Origin: Chaenocephalus aceratus
Lineage: Eukaryota > Chordata > Actinopteri > Perciformes > Channichthyidae
Length of the DNA stretch: 64,000 nt
Direction of reading: 5' to 3'
Assembly (NCBI GenBank): GCA_023974075.1
Contig: CM043800.1
Location: 32,734,952 to 32,798,951 of the forward strand
How positions within the stretch are numbered: the first letter of the stretch is position 1; every line of letters begins with the position of its first letter. The notes below the pieces were generated by a model. It saw nothing but the letters and a program-made list of their open reading frames with translations. It ran no database searches and was not told where the DNA came from. The translations under genes and the position numbers were made by a program. This document shows, in pieces, positions 12,001 to 24,938 of this stretch.

Positions 12001-14449
12001 TTGGGATTCTTATGATTTCAGATCATCCTCATGTACAGAGACATGGGGTGATGGAGAGCCAATAAACTGGTAGGCAGAGGGATAAGCCCTTTGTAAGAAT
12101 AACTTTTGAGTTGTCAGACAGCGAAACAACCCTTTGGCTGTGGTATATTCTCTAAGCGACGCTTGCAGAAGAGCAGAAGTGCTTTCTCAAAATCATCATG
12201 GAGACCCTTCTAATGGATAAACTGATTAATTATGAAGATTGGAACATCTGGATGAAAAGCCAAACATATAAACACATTTTCTTACTCCTTACTAACGCAA
12301 CAAGTGTTCATCATTTAAGTCCATAACCTGGGATTGCCCTTATGAATCTCTAATGGCTGCCTATGAAGTGTTGATAAATACAAAAAAGTATACATAATTA
12401 AACATTGCTTTTATACCCTGCTGCAACAGATGGCACACTTAGAAAATAGCACTTGGAAATGTGTTGTGCATTATTTAACTGTGTTAATACTGTAAGTCAG
12501 TGCAGATTTAAAATACAGTTCTGCTTTCAATATATGCATTTTATTGCAGGTAAAGCTCTTTTGGATCAATATGGAAATCTGTTTGAATCGTATTAAATTG
12601 AATAGAGAGGTCATCTACAATATACACCCTCTGCTTAGCCATATTACTCTGAAGGAGAAAGAAGTGCTCATTCCTCTATCCGACCCGACAGGTGAAGAGC
12701 CTGTAGCTTTCTTACTCTCTATTACTACCTCTTCCTCCAGGCGAGTTCTCGTCTCCTCTTTTTACCGTTTATGTAATAAATACTCCACTCCCACAGTGAG
12801 TGGCAGAGAAAGGAGGGGGGGGGGGGGGGCTGGAAAAAGAACAGAATAATGCATTTTTTCATCAAAAATTCCTTCTCTTCCCCTACCTCAAGGTTTCCTC
12901 CTCTGAGCCACTTGAAAGATGGGCAACAATGTGGCCACACAGTGAACACCTAGTTACCATATGAAACACTCCAGCAGTGAACTGGAGGAGCCGGAGACGG
13001 CAGAGGAGAAGTCTTGTGTTATTTATGATACCGGGCCTTGTAGCTATATGGGTTCCCTCTTCATGTCAGCTATGGCCCCCATATGCGATGGGTATAAGTG
13101 CAGCTTTAGAAAGTTACTCTCCCCACCCCTCTGCATCTCTTTGCTCCTCTCTGAGGTTTTGAAGAAGAGAAGTAACCCGTCTCCCCCTTTCATGGCTTTG
13201 AGGGACATTTTATATCGCCTCAGGTGTCTGTCAGTGTGACTAACAGTTCTGAGAGTGGAGAACTAATATCTCAGGAACTTGCCTCCAGGCAGCAGCACAT
13301 AGATGTTACTATTGGTGGCATACAATGAGAAGAAAGCCATACTTTAGAGGCTTCCAGCAGCAGCAATTACTACTGATTCAGTGAGCTGGTAGGTATTAAA
13401 CAATGGCTGTGACAACCTTAACCGGTGATAAGAACACAGTGGGAAAGGCAAGATAAATGCAATCATCAGCTCTGCACAAGCTGCCTTCATTTTGTGGGCT
13501 GTCTGATCAAATGTTGCGAATAGCCCAAGGACACGTATTAGGGATAACACACTAACCAAACAAAGCAGTAATAATAACGGTTTCATTTTTTTTGTCATTT
13601 CCGGATGACAAATCTGAAATCACACAACCCAGGTGCCGAGGAGTCTTTTTAAACTACTACACAAGGTTGCAACGTTAATTGTTGCGCCTAAGAGGACTTG
13701 GCAATCCTATGTTAAAGGTTGTCCCCTCTTGTCAACTTCCAGCCTGGCTTTTGTCAACTGTAGCAAAAGCATGGCAATGCCTCCTGACAAGGTTCAGTGC
13801 AGGAGAGAGGAGAGTCAAAGGCAAGACAAGACCTTGCAGTAGAGAGACACACACCGATAGACAATAGGAAGGTCGTCTAACCCTACAGCACGGTGATGGC
13901 CTTCCTTCATCCAGGGTATTCAAAATGAAATGAAAAAAACACGGCTATTCAGAATTCACAAATGTAAAGGCACATCAGTGGAAATATCGCCTTTCCGAAC
14001 ATCCTCTGCAGCTCTTTCCTTTCTTTAAGAAGACTTATGGACACTCTAGGAAAGGAAAGCAAAGACTCTCACACAAAGGTCTTTGTAGGGTTATAATCCA
14101 AACCCAGAAATATTCTTTGCTGTGGGCCTTTACCCAAGACTGATCCTTCGTCTTATGCATGCTGGAATGGATGAAATATTGTGAACCCCGGTAAATTGGA
14201 CAATAAACAGATCATCAAAAATTATCCCACTCCCCCGACAGTCGACTTTGCCCCGCAATGCTGAGTTCAAAGGACGAAGATCGGTCGGCAAATGAGTGCT
14301 GTTGCTCAGTCCACAGTCCTACAGACACAACAACAAAGATAAGGCGGATGGAAAGAAAGAAAGAAAGATAGAGGAGAGGGGAGAAGGGAAAAAATAAGGC
14401 AAGTGAGGGGGGGTAGATACAGCACAGAGATGAAATGGAGACCTGCCAC

Positions 14450-14580
14450 TGTGCTCAAGGACACCGCGTGCCACTTTCTAATTAGAAATGTACACAGATG
14501 ATTTGGATGCAGCGATATGATTAGGCAAAGCAGTCCCCAGTCTTAGGACTAATCAGCTCACTTCTGAGAGATACTCCAAG
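14450..14580. promoter_or_regulatory. Candidate conserved non-coding block
   Basis: This complex, non-repetitive sequence has CTAATTAG, GATTTGGATG, GATTAGG and GACTAATCAGC motifs, immediately before a microsatellite. Its character is enhancer-like only by motif content and position. Confidence 0.25.
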
Positions 14581-14590
14581 AGTGCCGCTG

Positions 14591-14604
14591 TCTGTGTGTG
14601 TGCG

Positions 14605-14653
<49 letters not shown>

Positions 14654-14662
14654 GTGCGTGTG

Positions 14663-14725
<63 letters not shown>
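14591..14725. repeat. (TG)n microsatellite, interrupted
   Basis: About 135 bases of TG dinucleotides with TGCG interruptions. It generates a spurious His-Thr open frame on the - strand. Confidence 0.98.
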
Positions 14726-14727
<2 letters not shown>

Positions 14728-16218
14728 CAGAGAGATAGGGGGTGTTACTCACTACTAGGTACTGTATCTCTAGCCCCAGTGGAAGGGTACACTAGAGAAA
14801 CTGGCACACAGACACCGATGCACCTAAAGTTAGACATCCAGAAATGAGAAATGTCGTAGCGGTGGATATGAGCCGCCACTTCATTTGAACATACATTCAC
14901 ATATGAAGCTGGATCCATTTGAGCCTTAAGGCCATCATTGGTAGAAGAGGGAGCTATAACTGAATGTGCTGCATGCTTTATCAACCTTTCTGACACTCTC
15001 AGGGACTTGCAATGATGAAAACTGAAAGGATTGGCCAATAGCGAGTATGTAGGAAACCGATTGCCATGACGGATAATATCAAGGGAAGAATGAAAAGAGA
15101 AATAGAGTCAAAGGTGGCCTTCGTCATACAGTTTTTCTGAGAAGGCATAGTTAGTGAGTCAGTCTGTATTTCACTCGGAGTAGGATTCGAGAGTATCATG
15201 AAAGAAAATGTGTCACGGCTCTACTCTAAGTCGCTTTCAGGTCGAACTTCAAACCGGTCTTTTGAGAGCTCCGCATTCTAAGGTCAGCTTAAGAAGAATC
15301 GAGCGAAAACACCTAAAACCCCGACACATATGGGCCCTGCAGCCAGAGGCCGGGACATGCACAAAAGAGGCGATGGTCTACAAAGACCCAAGTAATGAGC
15401 AGAGGCCAATTAAAAAGAGCTGCTCCCTCCTCCTTCTCCTCGTCCACTGTCCTTCTGTCTCTGCTCCTCCAGTGGCTTGTTATTGATCACCTTTAACCCC
15501 GTCTCTCAGCGGTGTCAAAACTACCATTTAGGATCATCCCTAGAGCTGAGCGTGTGTCGATCGCACCCTGCCCCATAAATCATTACTGGGAGGGGGGCTC
15601 AGGAGGGTCTGGCTTTCCTGAAGAGCAGAGGGGATGCCTGACTTTCACAGACACATTTCGGCAGAGCCCAACCCAATGCCCCCAGGGGTCAAGGGTCATC
15701 GATGGTCCCATGGATTAGCACCCAGACACCCCCACTAACCATGGTTCCTCCAGCCAACCCACTTCTATTCCCCCTATGGGCCCGGCAGCCATTTTTGAAT
15801 AAGACAAAAGGTCATTTGGCATCCTGACCTGTCTTCGCAGTGATCTCCCACCCTCTACGTGACGCTTCTTCTTTATTCATGCCGGACCCTAGTTTTGAAA
15901 CTAAACCAAAGATGAATAAAGTTTTAGGTAAGATGTAAAGGGAAGTTTGCAGAAGGATATGGTCCAGAGAGTTTTTGTCAGTGGCGCGAGAGCCTGGAGC
16001 TGCAGCGACAGGAGGCTATTGTTGTCACTGTCTATCAGTTTGGCTATCTGTGTTGGCCTCATACAAACTCCCCTTCACCTCCTCCGGGGCTGGAGGCGCC
16101 TCATCGCCTCAGTACACGGCTTCATATCAGCCAGATGCTGCATCCACCCACAGCCCTCTCTACGCCCCTTTCTTCCCCTCTCCATCCCCACTTCCCATGT
16201 AGAGAGGCAAATCCACCC
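14726..16218. other. Gene-free stretch between two microsatellites
   Basis: No exon is supported. The sequence at about 15330-15700 is complex and moderately GC-rich, with CCAATTAAAAAG and CATAAATCATTACTGGG elements. It could be regulatory, but nothing specific identifies it. Confidence 0.4.
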
Positions 16219-16460
<242 letters not shown>

Positions 16461-17208
16461 CCTGCTGCTCTCCCTGCAGTGGTCAGAGTAGTTTACCTCC
16501 TCAGCCACAGTCAAGGAGCCTGGGGAAGAGGGGATGATGGGTGGAGGTGACAGGTCTTTTGTTGGGGTAAAGACTCATGACCCATGGGTAGGCGGGGAAA
16601 GGAAGGAGTAGGGGAATATATCACTTTCTTCACATGCTCACCCTTCACATCACAGTGGATGATGGGTAGTTTGAGGTCATTTTGTCACTTTTCTTTAAGA
16701 GTTAACTATCAGTGTTAGATCTTAACCATGCATTTATGCAAATACGACTTAAGCACTACCTTTTTATGCAACTGCATATTTAAATATTTTATTTTCAACT
16801 TTATACGTCTACTTCACTCACAAAGCAACTATTATATTTCAACTACAGGACATTGAAGTAACAAGTTTAGTTACTAGTTGCATTACAGAACACCTTTAAG
16901 CTTTGTTATGGATGTTGTTTGATAAATTATTTTTCTTAAATAATAATAAATCTGGAATTAAGTATTGGAATATTTGTACCTGGCGGTTTGCTACTTTTAC
17001 TTAGGTAAGGGATCAGAATACATCTTCCATTATTTTTAGCAAGAAATATGAATAGTCCAATCTCTGTTGTGAAGCTTCTGTATTCACCTTCATTTAAATA
17101 TGACCAATGCAGCTGCGTCGTGTTCTTTTAAACGAGTGAATCGGGATCACTCGTACCAATCAGCTTGTGTTACTTGCATATAAAGATGAAAGGTGATCCA
17201 TTGATGAT

Positions 17209-17226
17209 GGGGGGGGGGGGGGGGGT
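17209..17226 (+). repeat. Homopolymer G run
   Basis: About 18 consecutive G bases in intergenic DNA. Confidence 0.8.
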
Positions 17227-18159
17227 GGTGGAGTGGAGCAGAGGGTATGGATTTGGCACCCATTGTTGGTACTGGGTTCCCATGTGCCTCTCCACCCACT
17301 CCGACCCACCAACCTCTCCCCTGCGGGGCAACACTACCAGGGGGTGCAGGCGTGGGACAGGACACTACGCCACTGAGGAGATTAATTGGTGTGGCACCTC
17401 TTTGGTGCACATGGCCAAAGCAATTAAATAGTGGCCCTAGGCCTTCAGTTTGCCATTACTAAACCGGTGACAAAGCAGCAAATTGGGCCTTTCTCTCCGT
17501 ATTTCTACCCACATGTGCGCACATATGCTGGAAAGATTAAACCAATTCTGTGTCGTCAGAAGTTATAATATGAGGGGTTACTACTGGGGGAAAGGTCTAC
17601 AGGTATGGCAGCATTAACAACATGAAGATGAATGAATTCAAACATACTTTAAAATGTGTCCCATGTGCTTACCGTATGTTTATTTGTGTCCGTGTTTCTG
17701 CATGGACATCTGAATGCACAATGTGCAGAGTATGAGCGGGGTCTGGTGGCTTTCTCATCTCTCCCACTGTCTCTCCCACTCCCTGCAGCCGTCAATTAGT
17801 GAGCCTGGGTGTGAGAAGGCCTTGCGCTCTTTCACATGAGCCTTTGTTGCTTCTCCCTCCCTCTCTCTGTCTCCCCCGTGTTTGAAGATAGAGAAAAGAC
17901 ATGAGGCAGGTTACTGTAGCTCCTCTCTGGGGTGTTGGTTGCTGTCTGCCCCTCTGTATGCCTGCCTGGGCCTGAAGCAGCAGACCACAGTATCCACAGA
18001 GCCTTCAAACACAGGAGGGAAACATAGGCCTCGCCATGGAGAGCCAAAGTCCGTCAGGAAAGGATGGCAGTGTCAGATACACCATCACCTCTACCAGTGC
18101 AGAAAGACGATTGGCCCCTGAGATGTGTAGGTCCAGTAAATGAATAATGTTAGATGTTG

Positions 18160-18480
18160 GTAGAAGGTGAAGGAGAAAAAAAAGAAGGACGAGGAGTAAA
18201 GACAGGTGATGAAAGGTTCGAGACTGGAAAGTGGAAGAAAATGTAGAAAGAAAAGATGAAGGCAGAGAGGAGTAGATTTGATCAGAAAGACAAGAAGTAA
18301 GTAAAGGGAAGGGGATGAAACTGAAGCAAAGGAAAGGAGAAAGAAAATAAGGACGAGTAGGAGCAGGAAAAACTATTTACAAAAGAAAGGATGAGGTTTT
18401 TGAAGGAAATCATAGGAAACAAGTAAGTGTAAGGAAGAGCACAAACCCAGTGAGAAGACTGACAAGGAAAGAGAAACAAG
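18160..18480 (+). repeat. Purine-rich (GAAA/GGAA) tract
   Basis: About 320 bases of strongly purine-biased + strand sequence with irregular GAAG, GGAA and AAAG units. It is low complexity, not coding. Confidence 0.6.
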
Positions 18481-21333
18481 TACATGTGGGGGCCATCTAT
18501 AATTGTTTACTTTACCGAATTTCCTTTATGCTGCTCAGGCTAAACAACACTAAGCTTATATTACACTGTACACAACAAGATTCTAATTTTGGTCCTATAA
18601 TGTTCCCTAAAGCATATCCGTCTATAAAAAGTGATATATAAAAGCCTATTTCATATATAGACAGGTGGAGGATTTATCAGTTCACAGGTTCTAAGCGGAG
18701 GTAAAACCAGATTCAGAAAAACACAAATGTGAAGCTGTTTTTGTCTGTAAGCCGTCAATGTCAAACTGAGAGATCCATTCAGAAATTCAAGTGGTTTAGC
18801 TAGTAGCAAGTGTTCCATTTAATACAATTTAGCCTATAAAGCACCACTGAATACGTTTTTCTTTTCTTTTTTTAGTGGAGACAACCTTTGTCTCACAAAG
18901 GCCAGACATGTTCACCCCCAACCGCCAAGCCCCTAAACCCCTCCACCCAATCCCATAGCTCCAGACACTGGGCTGGAGAGAGGCGTGGAGAAGGGGCCAG
19001 ACTGCTAACCATCCATCACACCCGTCTGACCCGCAGTGCTGAAAAGACCACGGTTATCACTCACCCCTGACACAGGCATCGACGTTTGTCCTTAGACGCG
19101 CACACACACCAACTCACGCACACAAAGACACTGAAGCACACATATGGACAATCTAAAACATCTTAGCGGTCAATCCAAAATGTCCCGTCATCTCTTGTCC
19201 TTCCCTCCATTGAACCCTCATCACCATCCATCAACTCTCATCATTCACAGAATGCCATCAAGCTCAACAGATGGCTCAAAACCAATGATAACCTGAGAAA
19301 GTGCAGGTAACTCCCAACAGGGACCAATTACATTCGTTTGCACTTTCAACAAGAAACCGTTTTGTCCAGTGCTGGAGAACAGTTATGCATATCTAGTGTC
19401 TGCTTAGGTCTGGACTGGCGGGGGCCTTTGTGCTAATCTGAGTTGGGCGTTACAATAACTTGTATTGTCCCACTGCCTCTCAGCAAAATTACATATGTAT
19501 GTATTGATTGCTGCAAAACAACAATGCTTGTGCATGGCATTAAGCAGTAACAATAACAGTGATGCTTGGCGCTCCTACTCAGCGTTGGATGTTTATCCAA
19601 CAAACCTCTGTGTTGACGCCCAGTACCCAATAGTGTGAAATACCAGCAGGAGAGCCAGCTCGGGAAATATCATGAATGGGAACTTTGACTGCATTGTACA
19701 TATTGTAAAAATAATAAGTAATTAGAATAACTTCGTTTTGGCTGTATCCAGATTGCTTTGAATAGGTTTGGACGCTACGCTTTGTATAGGAAACCAATGA
19801 GATCCATGCTGTGTAGATGTGTGAAATTGATACAGAATTCAATGGCACAATGCACACATATGAGAGAACTCTATAGGTTCAAAGGTCACCTGGCCCACCC
19901 ACGTCACTGTGGTGTAGCAAGCGTGTGAGGAATGCCAGCGGGTCCTTCTGGTCGAAACTCTTGGGTTTGTCAGCCGCACAAGCCTCCAAGCATCGTGACA
20001 CACCCGAGCGGCCAAGCAATGTGCCACCCCCGCCAGCGCCCCGTGGTATCAGAGACCTCCCCACCCTTGGTTCCCATTCACACAAACCCACACATGGGTG
20101 TACGCACACAACAGCCATCTCTGATGCCCTTCTGATTCTCCCTGTTGGCATTTAGCTGCATAAGCTCAGTGTGTGTGCATATACTATGCTTCTGCCTGTG
20201 TGTGTGTTTATTTCAGTGGGGCTAAGAAAGGGGGGGGGGGGGGGCCTGAGGTGACAAGAGTTGTGGTGCAGATGTCCCCAAAGCTAGGGAAGCCTCATGA
20301 ATGGCAACTGTTGTGATGGTGACGGGGAAACGCGTTGGAGGCCTGGCCTACGCACTCCAGTCATCTGAATGGCTGGAATTCATCTTGGTCGAAAAGACAA
20401 GCTCATGCGTGCAGACTGGAGACAATGTGCCCTCTTTATCACGATTTCTCCACTCTCTTTCCGCCACTCGCACTCTTTCTTCTTTGCCTTTGAATCATTC
20501 CTGCTCTCTAAATGTAGCTGTAGTTGTCATTGTGTTGAAGGTTTCATTGTGACGATAATCTAGGTTCTTTGACATAGTTGTTGAACATCAAAAATAATTG
20601 TAGCGTTTGACTAAAAAATATTAAAGCAAGATGATTATTTCTTATTATTCAAATGAATCAAATGATTGTTAGAGGTTGAAGCAAAATCTATTGGAATAAA
20701 GGTACAAAGATGGATAGGAAGTCACGGTATAATTGATTTGAAGTGGAAATGTTATGATTGATCTATTGATTAGCTGTCTTGTGCTCCAGCCCTTTTTAAC
20801 AGCGGCCATACGGCTTCGCTCAGGGGACCAGAAAACAGGGGCCTCAGAGGGGCCCACACACGCCTGAGGTCCATCTATTTAACAATGCACCTATCAGGAC
20901 TGTGAGACAAAGGAGAGACACGATGAGGCTGCCTCTTTTAGCTTTGACCAATTCAACATCTGTTCAGAAAATCTAAGAAGTCGATGCTTGGACAAACACA
21001 TTTGGTCACTCAAAGGCTGTTTACATCTTACATCTTATTGACAAATATTAGCATTTTTCAGATGGAATGGTGCGACGGGTAGTCAATTGATAAAAGGCAG
21101 AAGGGGAATTGACTATGTGTGTTCAAAACACATTTTCTGAAGAAAGAGTAAATCTGTGATGAGTTCGCTCTAGATATGTAAACAACAGCAAACATTATGA
21201 AATCTATTGCCAGTCTTTCTGTAGGTTACAGTAATTATCTACTAGTGTGTGAATGTCCTCGAAATACTATGTACTGTACAAACAACAAACATGAATAACC
21301 ATCAGCTGTACAAACAGTGTGAGATGACACTGA

Positions 21334-22089
21334 CCTATAGGCAGAGTTGGGTGTAACGCGTTACAAAGTAACGCATTACTGTAATAATATTACTTTGTTG
21401 GTACCGGAGTAGTGTAACGCGTTACTTTTATAATTCAGTAATCACACTACAGTTACTAACATTGCCCCGACACGCGTTACTTCGTTACTTTCTAAAATCA
21501 GTCATAATCAAACCTAAACAAACACCTGCAAAGAACACATGCTAAGGTGAAGCTAACGCACATAGCTGTTGTTTATTTATATCACACACGTAGTCTGTTC
21601 TTCTTCTCTGTTTTCCGGTTATTGCCTGTTTTGAATGACGAATACACACTACCGCCGCCTGCTGGTAAGGAGAGTTATTGCCACTCACGCATGCGCAGTT
21701 CGTACGTGCTCGGCTGAAGTCTTTGCGGTGTGCTCCAGTCTGGCTCCAGTGCAACACATGGCCAACACGCAGGAGAACACGCTGACGCAACAGCGTGAGC
21801 AGAGATAGACTGCGCAAAATATACAGATAGCAGGAGACAGAGGACAGCCACGGTCAGATAGGAAATGCGACGGATGGAAACTGAACTAAAGAGAGAACAT
21901 TTAAAACTTTAGCAGTCTGCGTGATCTGCCTGCAGGGAGGGGCGGGCCGGCCCTGCGACTAAAGTAACGAGTAAAGTAACGAATTACTTTATGTAGAGAG
22001 TAACGAAGTAGTGTAATATATTACTTTTTTTTAAAGTAATATGTAATATATTACTTTTTTTTAGTAACGACCCCATCTCTGCCTATAGG
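21334..22089. mobile_element. Non-autonomous hAT-like element with 8-bp target duplication
   Basis: The element runs from 21342 to 22081 (740 bp) and is flanked by perfect CCTATAGG duplications at 21334-21341 and 22082-22089. Its termini are CAGAGTTGGG and, reverse-complemented on the right, CAGAGATGGG. Short CAGAG-type ends and an 8-bp duplication are hallmarks of the hAT superfamily. Both subterminal regions carry many GTAAC/GTTAC units, including GTAACGCGTTAC palindromes at 21353-21364 and 21414-21425, presumably transposase-binding repeats. No transposase frame is present. The duplication is intact, so the insertion is probably not very old. Confidence 0.92.
21652..21665 (-). promoter_or_regulatory. 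CTCF-like motif inside the hAT element
   Basis: The - strand reads CCAGCAGGCGGCGG, one mismatch from the CTCF core. It lies in the middle of the transposon, so similar copies elsewhere in the genome might carry the same site. Confidence 0.3.
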
Positions 22090-23339
22090 ACACTATCAAA
22101 CACATTATTGAAAGCACACATGAATAGTAGTGAAAACCTCATACATCAATCACTAAAAAGTAGTTCACATCAGTTGGGAAAAAAGTCCATACACTAATGA
22201 AAAACACAAATGTAGATACAACTGAAACCATGCATGCACATGCAATATCTTTCAAAGTATTTAGTAGATGTTAAATGTTTCAGTTTGATAGCATTCTGTT
22301 TCTATACCTTAGCTCCCATCTCCTTATTTTATTAGTGACAGTGAAGTGGACAGCTAGACTACAGTGAGGTCCTTTATCCTGACTAACAAACAGATACATT
22401 ACTCAGCTCTAACCCACACACTCTCACTCACACACACAGGGGAGCGACAGACAGTAAAAGACTGACTTGTCCCAAGGGAGACCAAGAAAGGAATTCTTGT
22501 TTGAAGCAGGAAGGGGTTATTGTTCGCTCGATGCCAGGGCGTGGGCATGCAGGCGCAGATTGGCCACAGGGAAACATTATCTCTCTGGGCCAGTTTACAA
22601 GACCTAGTCTGGCCGGGCCAGGCATAGTTTGGTCATCTAGGTACTTTATGTTCTGCGTGGCTCTTGTCTCTCATTAGAACAAAGTGCAGGCTTGTTTGAG
22701 AAACCCAGAGGGGTGAGTCCCTGCTCTCCACCCACCTTCTCTCCTCCCTGCTTCCCCTCCTCTCCTCCCCTCTTGATCCAGCAGTGCTGGAGTTCAAGAC
22801 TTGCCACGTGTTGGCCATTACACTCCCACGATGACCTTGTTGAGCTCAACATTTAGAGTCCCATAAAAACATTATTGTCCGACTCCTGGGATCATTTGTC
22901 CACCACCACAAAGACTCAGAGAAAACCAAAATGTTAACCCCCCAGGGTTTTGCGGAGGCACATTTTTCAGATTCTGCCCCTTCTCTCCCGCTCCACCCAA
23001 CCGCCCTCTCGGAACCACATTGCGCCTACACTGACATACAGTAGAGCCCACAGGGCACTCCTACACCAGCACATACAGATAGAAGTACTCTGAAACATGC
23101 TTTGCCATCAAATAGCAATTTCCTGTGTTGTACTCCTAAGAGCAAACCCAACAATAATATCCATTTTCTTCTGCATACATAACCATTTCAGCTTCATTTA
23201 ATTGTCTTTTGCCCACAAATGTTCCTGTTTTTCATCTATTCATCTGTCCATCCATCTATCCTTCCCTTTTCAGATGCATAACTATGGACCCAGAACAGCT
23301 AAAAGTCCCTAATGGTCTCTAAATATGTCCATTTCACAT

Positions 23340-23560
23340 CGGCTGGGTGCATGTACCTGCTGAGTGAATGGGCAAGGTCGTGCCAGCCTATTAGCCATAT
23401 TAAACACCGAGCCATTATGGTAATTGGGGAGGTCTAATGCATGTACAGGTTGCTTAGCGCCCATGTATTAGCTCTGATAGATGACTCAGTGATTAGCATT
23501 GAAAGGTACATTGTAGTGCAGCGCTGTTGCTTGCCCCGTGCCTGCCGTCCTCTGATCCTG
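23340..23560. promoter_or_regulatory. Candidate conserved enhancer block
   Basis: The block contains CTATTAGCCATATTAAAC, CCATTATGGTAATTGGGG, TAATGCATGTAC, GTATTAGCTCTG, GATGACTCAGTGATTAGC (AP-1-like TGACTCA plus a TAAT-type core) and CAGCGCTG. Motif density and the absence of simple repeats suggest constraint. This is untested. Confidence 0.3.
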
Positions 23561-24239
23561 TCTCTCAATGGACTGACCTCACCTTACTTTGGACACTTAG
23601 GTCAGTTATGCATGTCCCTGACCAAATGTGTGCTGCTCGGAATCAGAATGACCGCTATACGGACAAGGACATTAATTATTCAATGAGAAAATTACAAACA
23701 AATGTCTGGGGGGTTTTTGGAGATCTGAAAAAAACATACTTTCCAATTTTGGGAACGCATATCCTCATTACCTTACATAACAAACATGGACTTAAGATGT
23801 GCATGTTCTGATTCTCTAGTACAACACACCCATGGTCAAACATTTTAAAAGCCTTATTCAAACAAATATTTATATATCATTTCTAAGTGATTAGCACTGA
23901 TCAACGACACTTTCAAAATGATGGGCTTCTTTATGGTTGGACAAACATATCTTAAACACATTTACAGTGTAATGCTATAGCTCAGTAATTTGAATGTTGT
24001 TCTAATGTTGAATGGAGAAGGGAGGGGAAAGAACTACCAGTCATACTGACATGACGACAGTGTTAATATTTCAATACAAGTTTGGAATATATAAATCCAT
24101 AAGGGAGATACTTTGCCTTGGGTATCCAAATCACATTTCATTAAATGTTACCATCTGTCCCGACCACCAGCACCCACCCCAATCCTCAATTTACTCCCAA
24201 TCCAGAGCTCCCATCCCCTGCTCTCTGAGCGGCCCTGAC

Positions 24240-24360
24240 TGGGTCTATCAGGGAAGGGAGCACAGTCTCCTTTCATCCCCTCTTAGAGGACAAACATCAG
24301 TCCCATCACGCCGCCCATCCATATTCATGAGCCGCTTATAAATATCTGATAGCAGCCTCG
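24240..24360. promoter_or_regulatory. Candidate regulatory block
   Basis: CCATATTCATGAGCCGC, CTTATAAATATCTGATAGC and CTACAGCTGTTTAGCTGGG occur together in non-repetitive sequence. They include a CAGCTG E-box and a half-site related to POU MORE motifs. This is suggestive only. Confidence 0.22.
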
Positions 24361-24791
24361 CTACAGCTGTTTAGCTGGGAAAGCAACGTAAAGCGTAACG
24401 CACATACACACAAGCACACACAAACAAACATTTTGACCGGACAAACATGTGCACGTACACAAAAGCTTAAATTGTACGTAATGTTCTCTCTTTCACACAC
24501 ACATGTATATACTGGTCGGAGGCCAGATATCGGCCCCACATCTCCCTGTGGTTCTACCTGCCTGGCCCCCAGATAGCATCAGCTCATTGCAGGGCTATCG
24601 CTCTCTCTCTCTCTGGCTTTAATTAAAGTGTAAGTGTGACTACAAAATGAGAGAGGAATCCTTAAGTGCCGTGTTTACCTTCCCTCTGACAGGGCTCATG
24701 CTTATCAGTAAGGCAAGAGAACTAGAGCCAAGAGACAGGGACTTCTCAAAGGCCTGAGTAATCGCTCGGGCCTCTCTGCCTCAACACATAC

Positions 24792-24938
<147 letters not shown>

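Larger units (their letters stand above)
9401..14590. other. Gene-free tract downstream of pou3f1
   Basis: No exon is supported. Open frames such as the 128-codon one at 11139-11525 show no domain or family resemblance. The tract contains a CTCF-type site at 10842, an octamer and TAAT-rich block at about 11720-12000, a short G run at 12817-12829, and another homeodomain-site-rich block at about 14450-14580. Confidence 0.55.
16461..21333. other. Gene-free stretch
   Basis: No supported exon. It contains G runs at about 17209-17226 and 20229-20244, a purine-rich GAAA/GGAA tract at about 18160-18480, and ATGCAAAT at 16736-16743. The remainder shows nothing I can identify. Confidence 0.45.
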
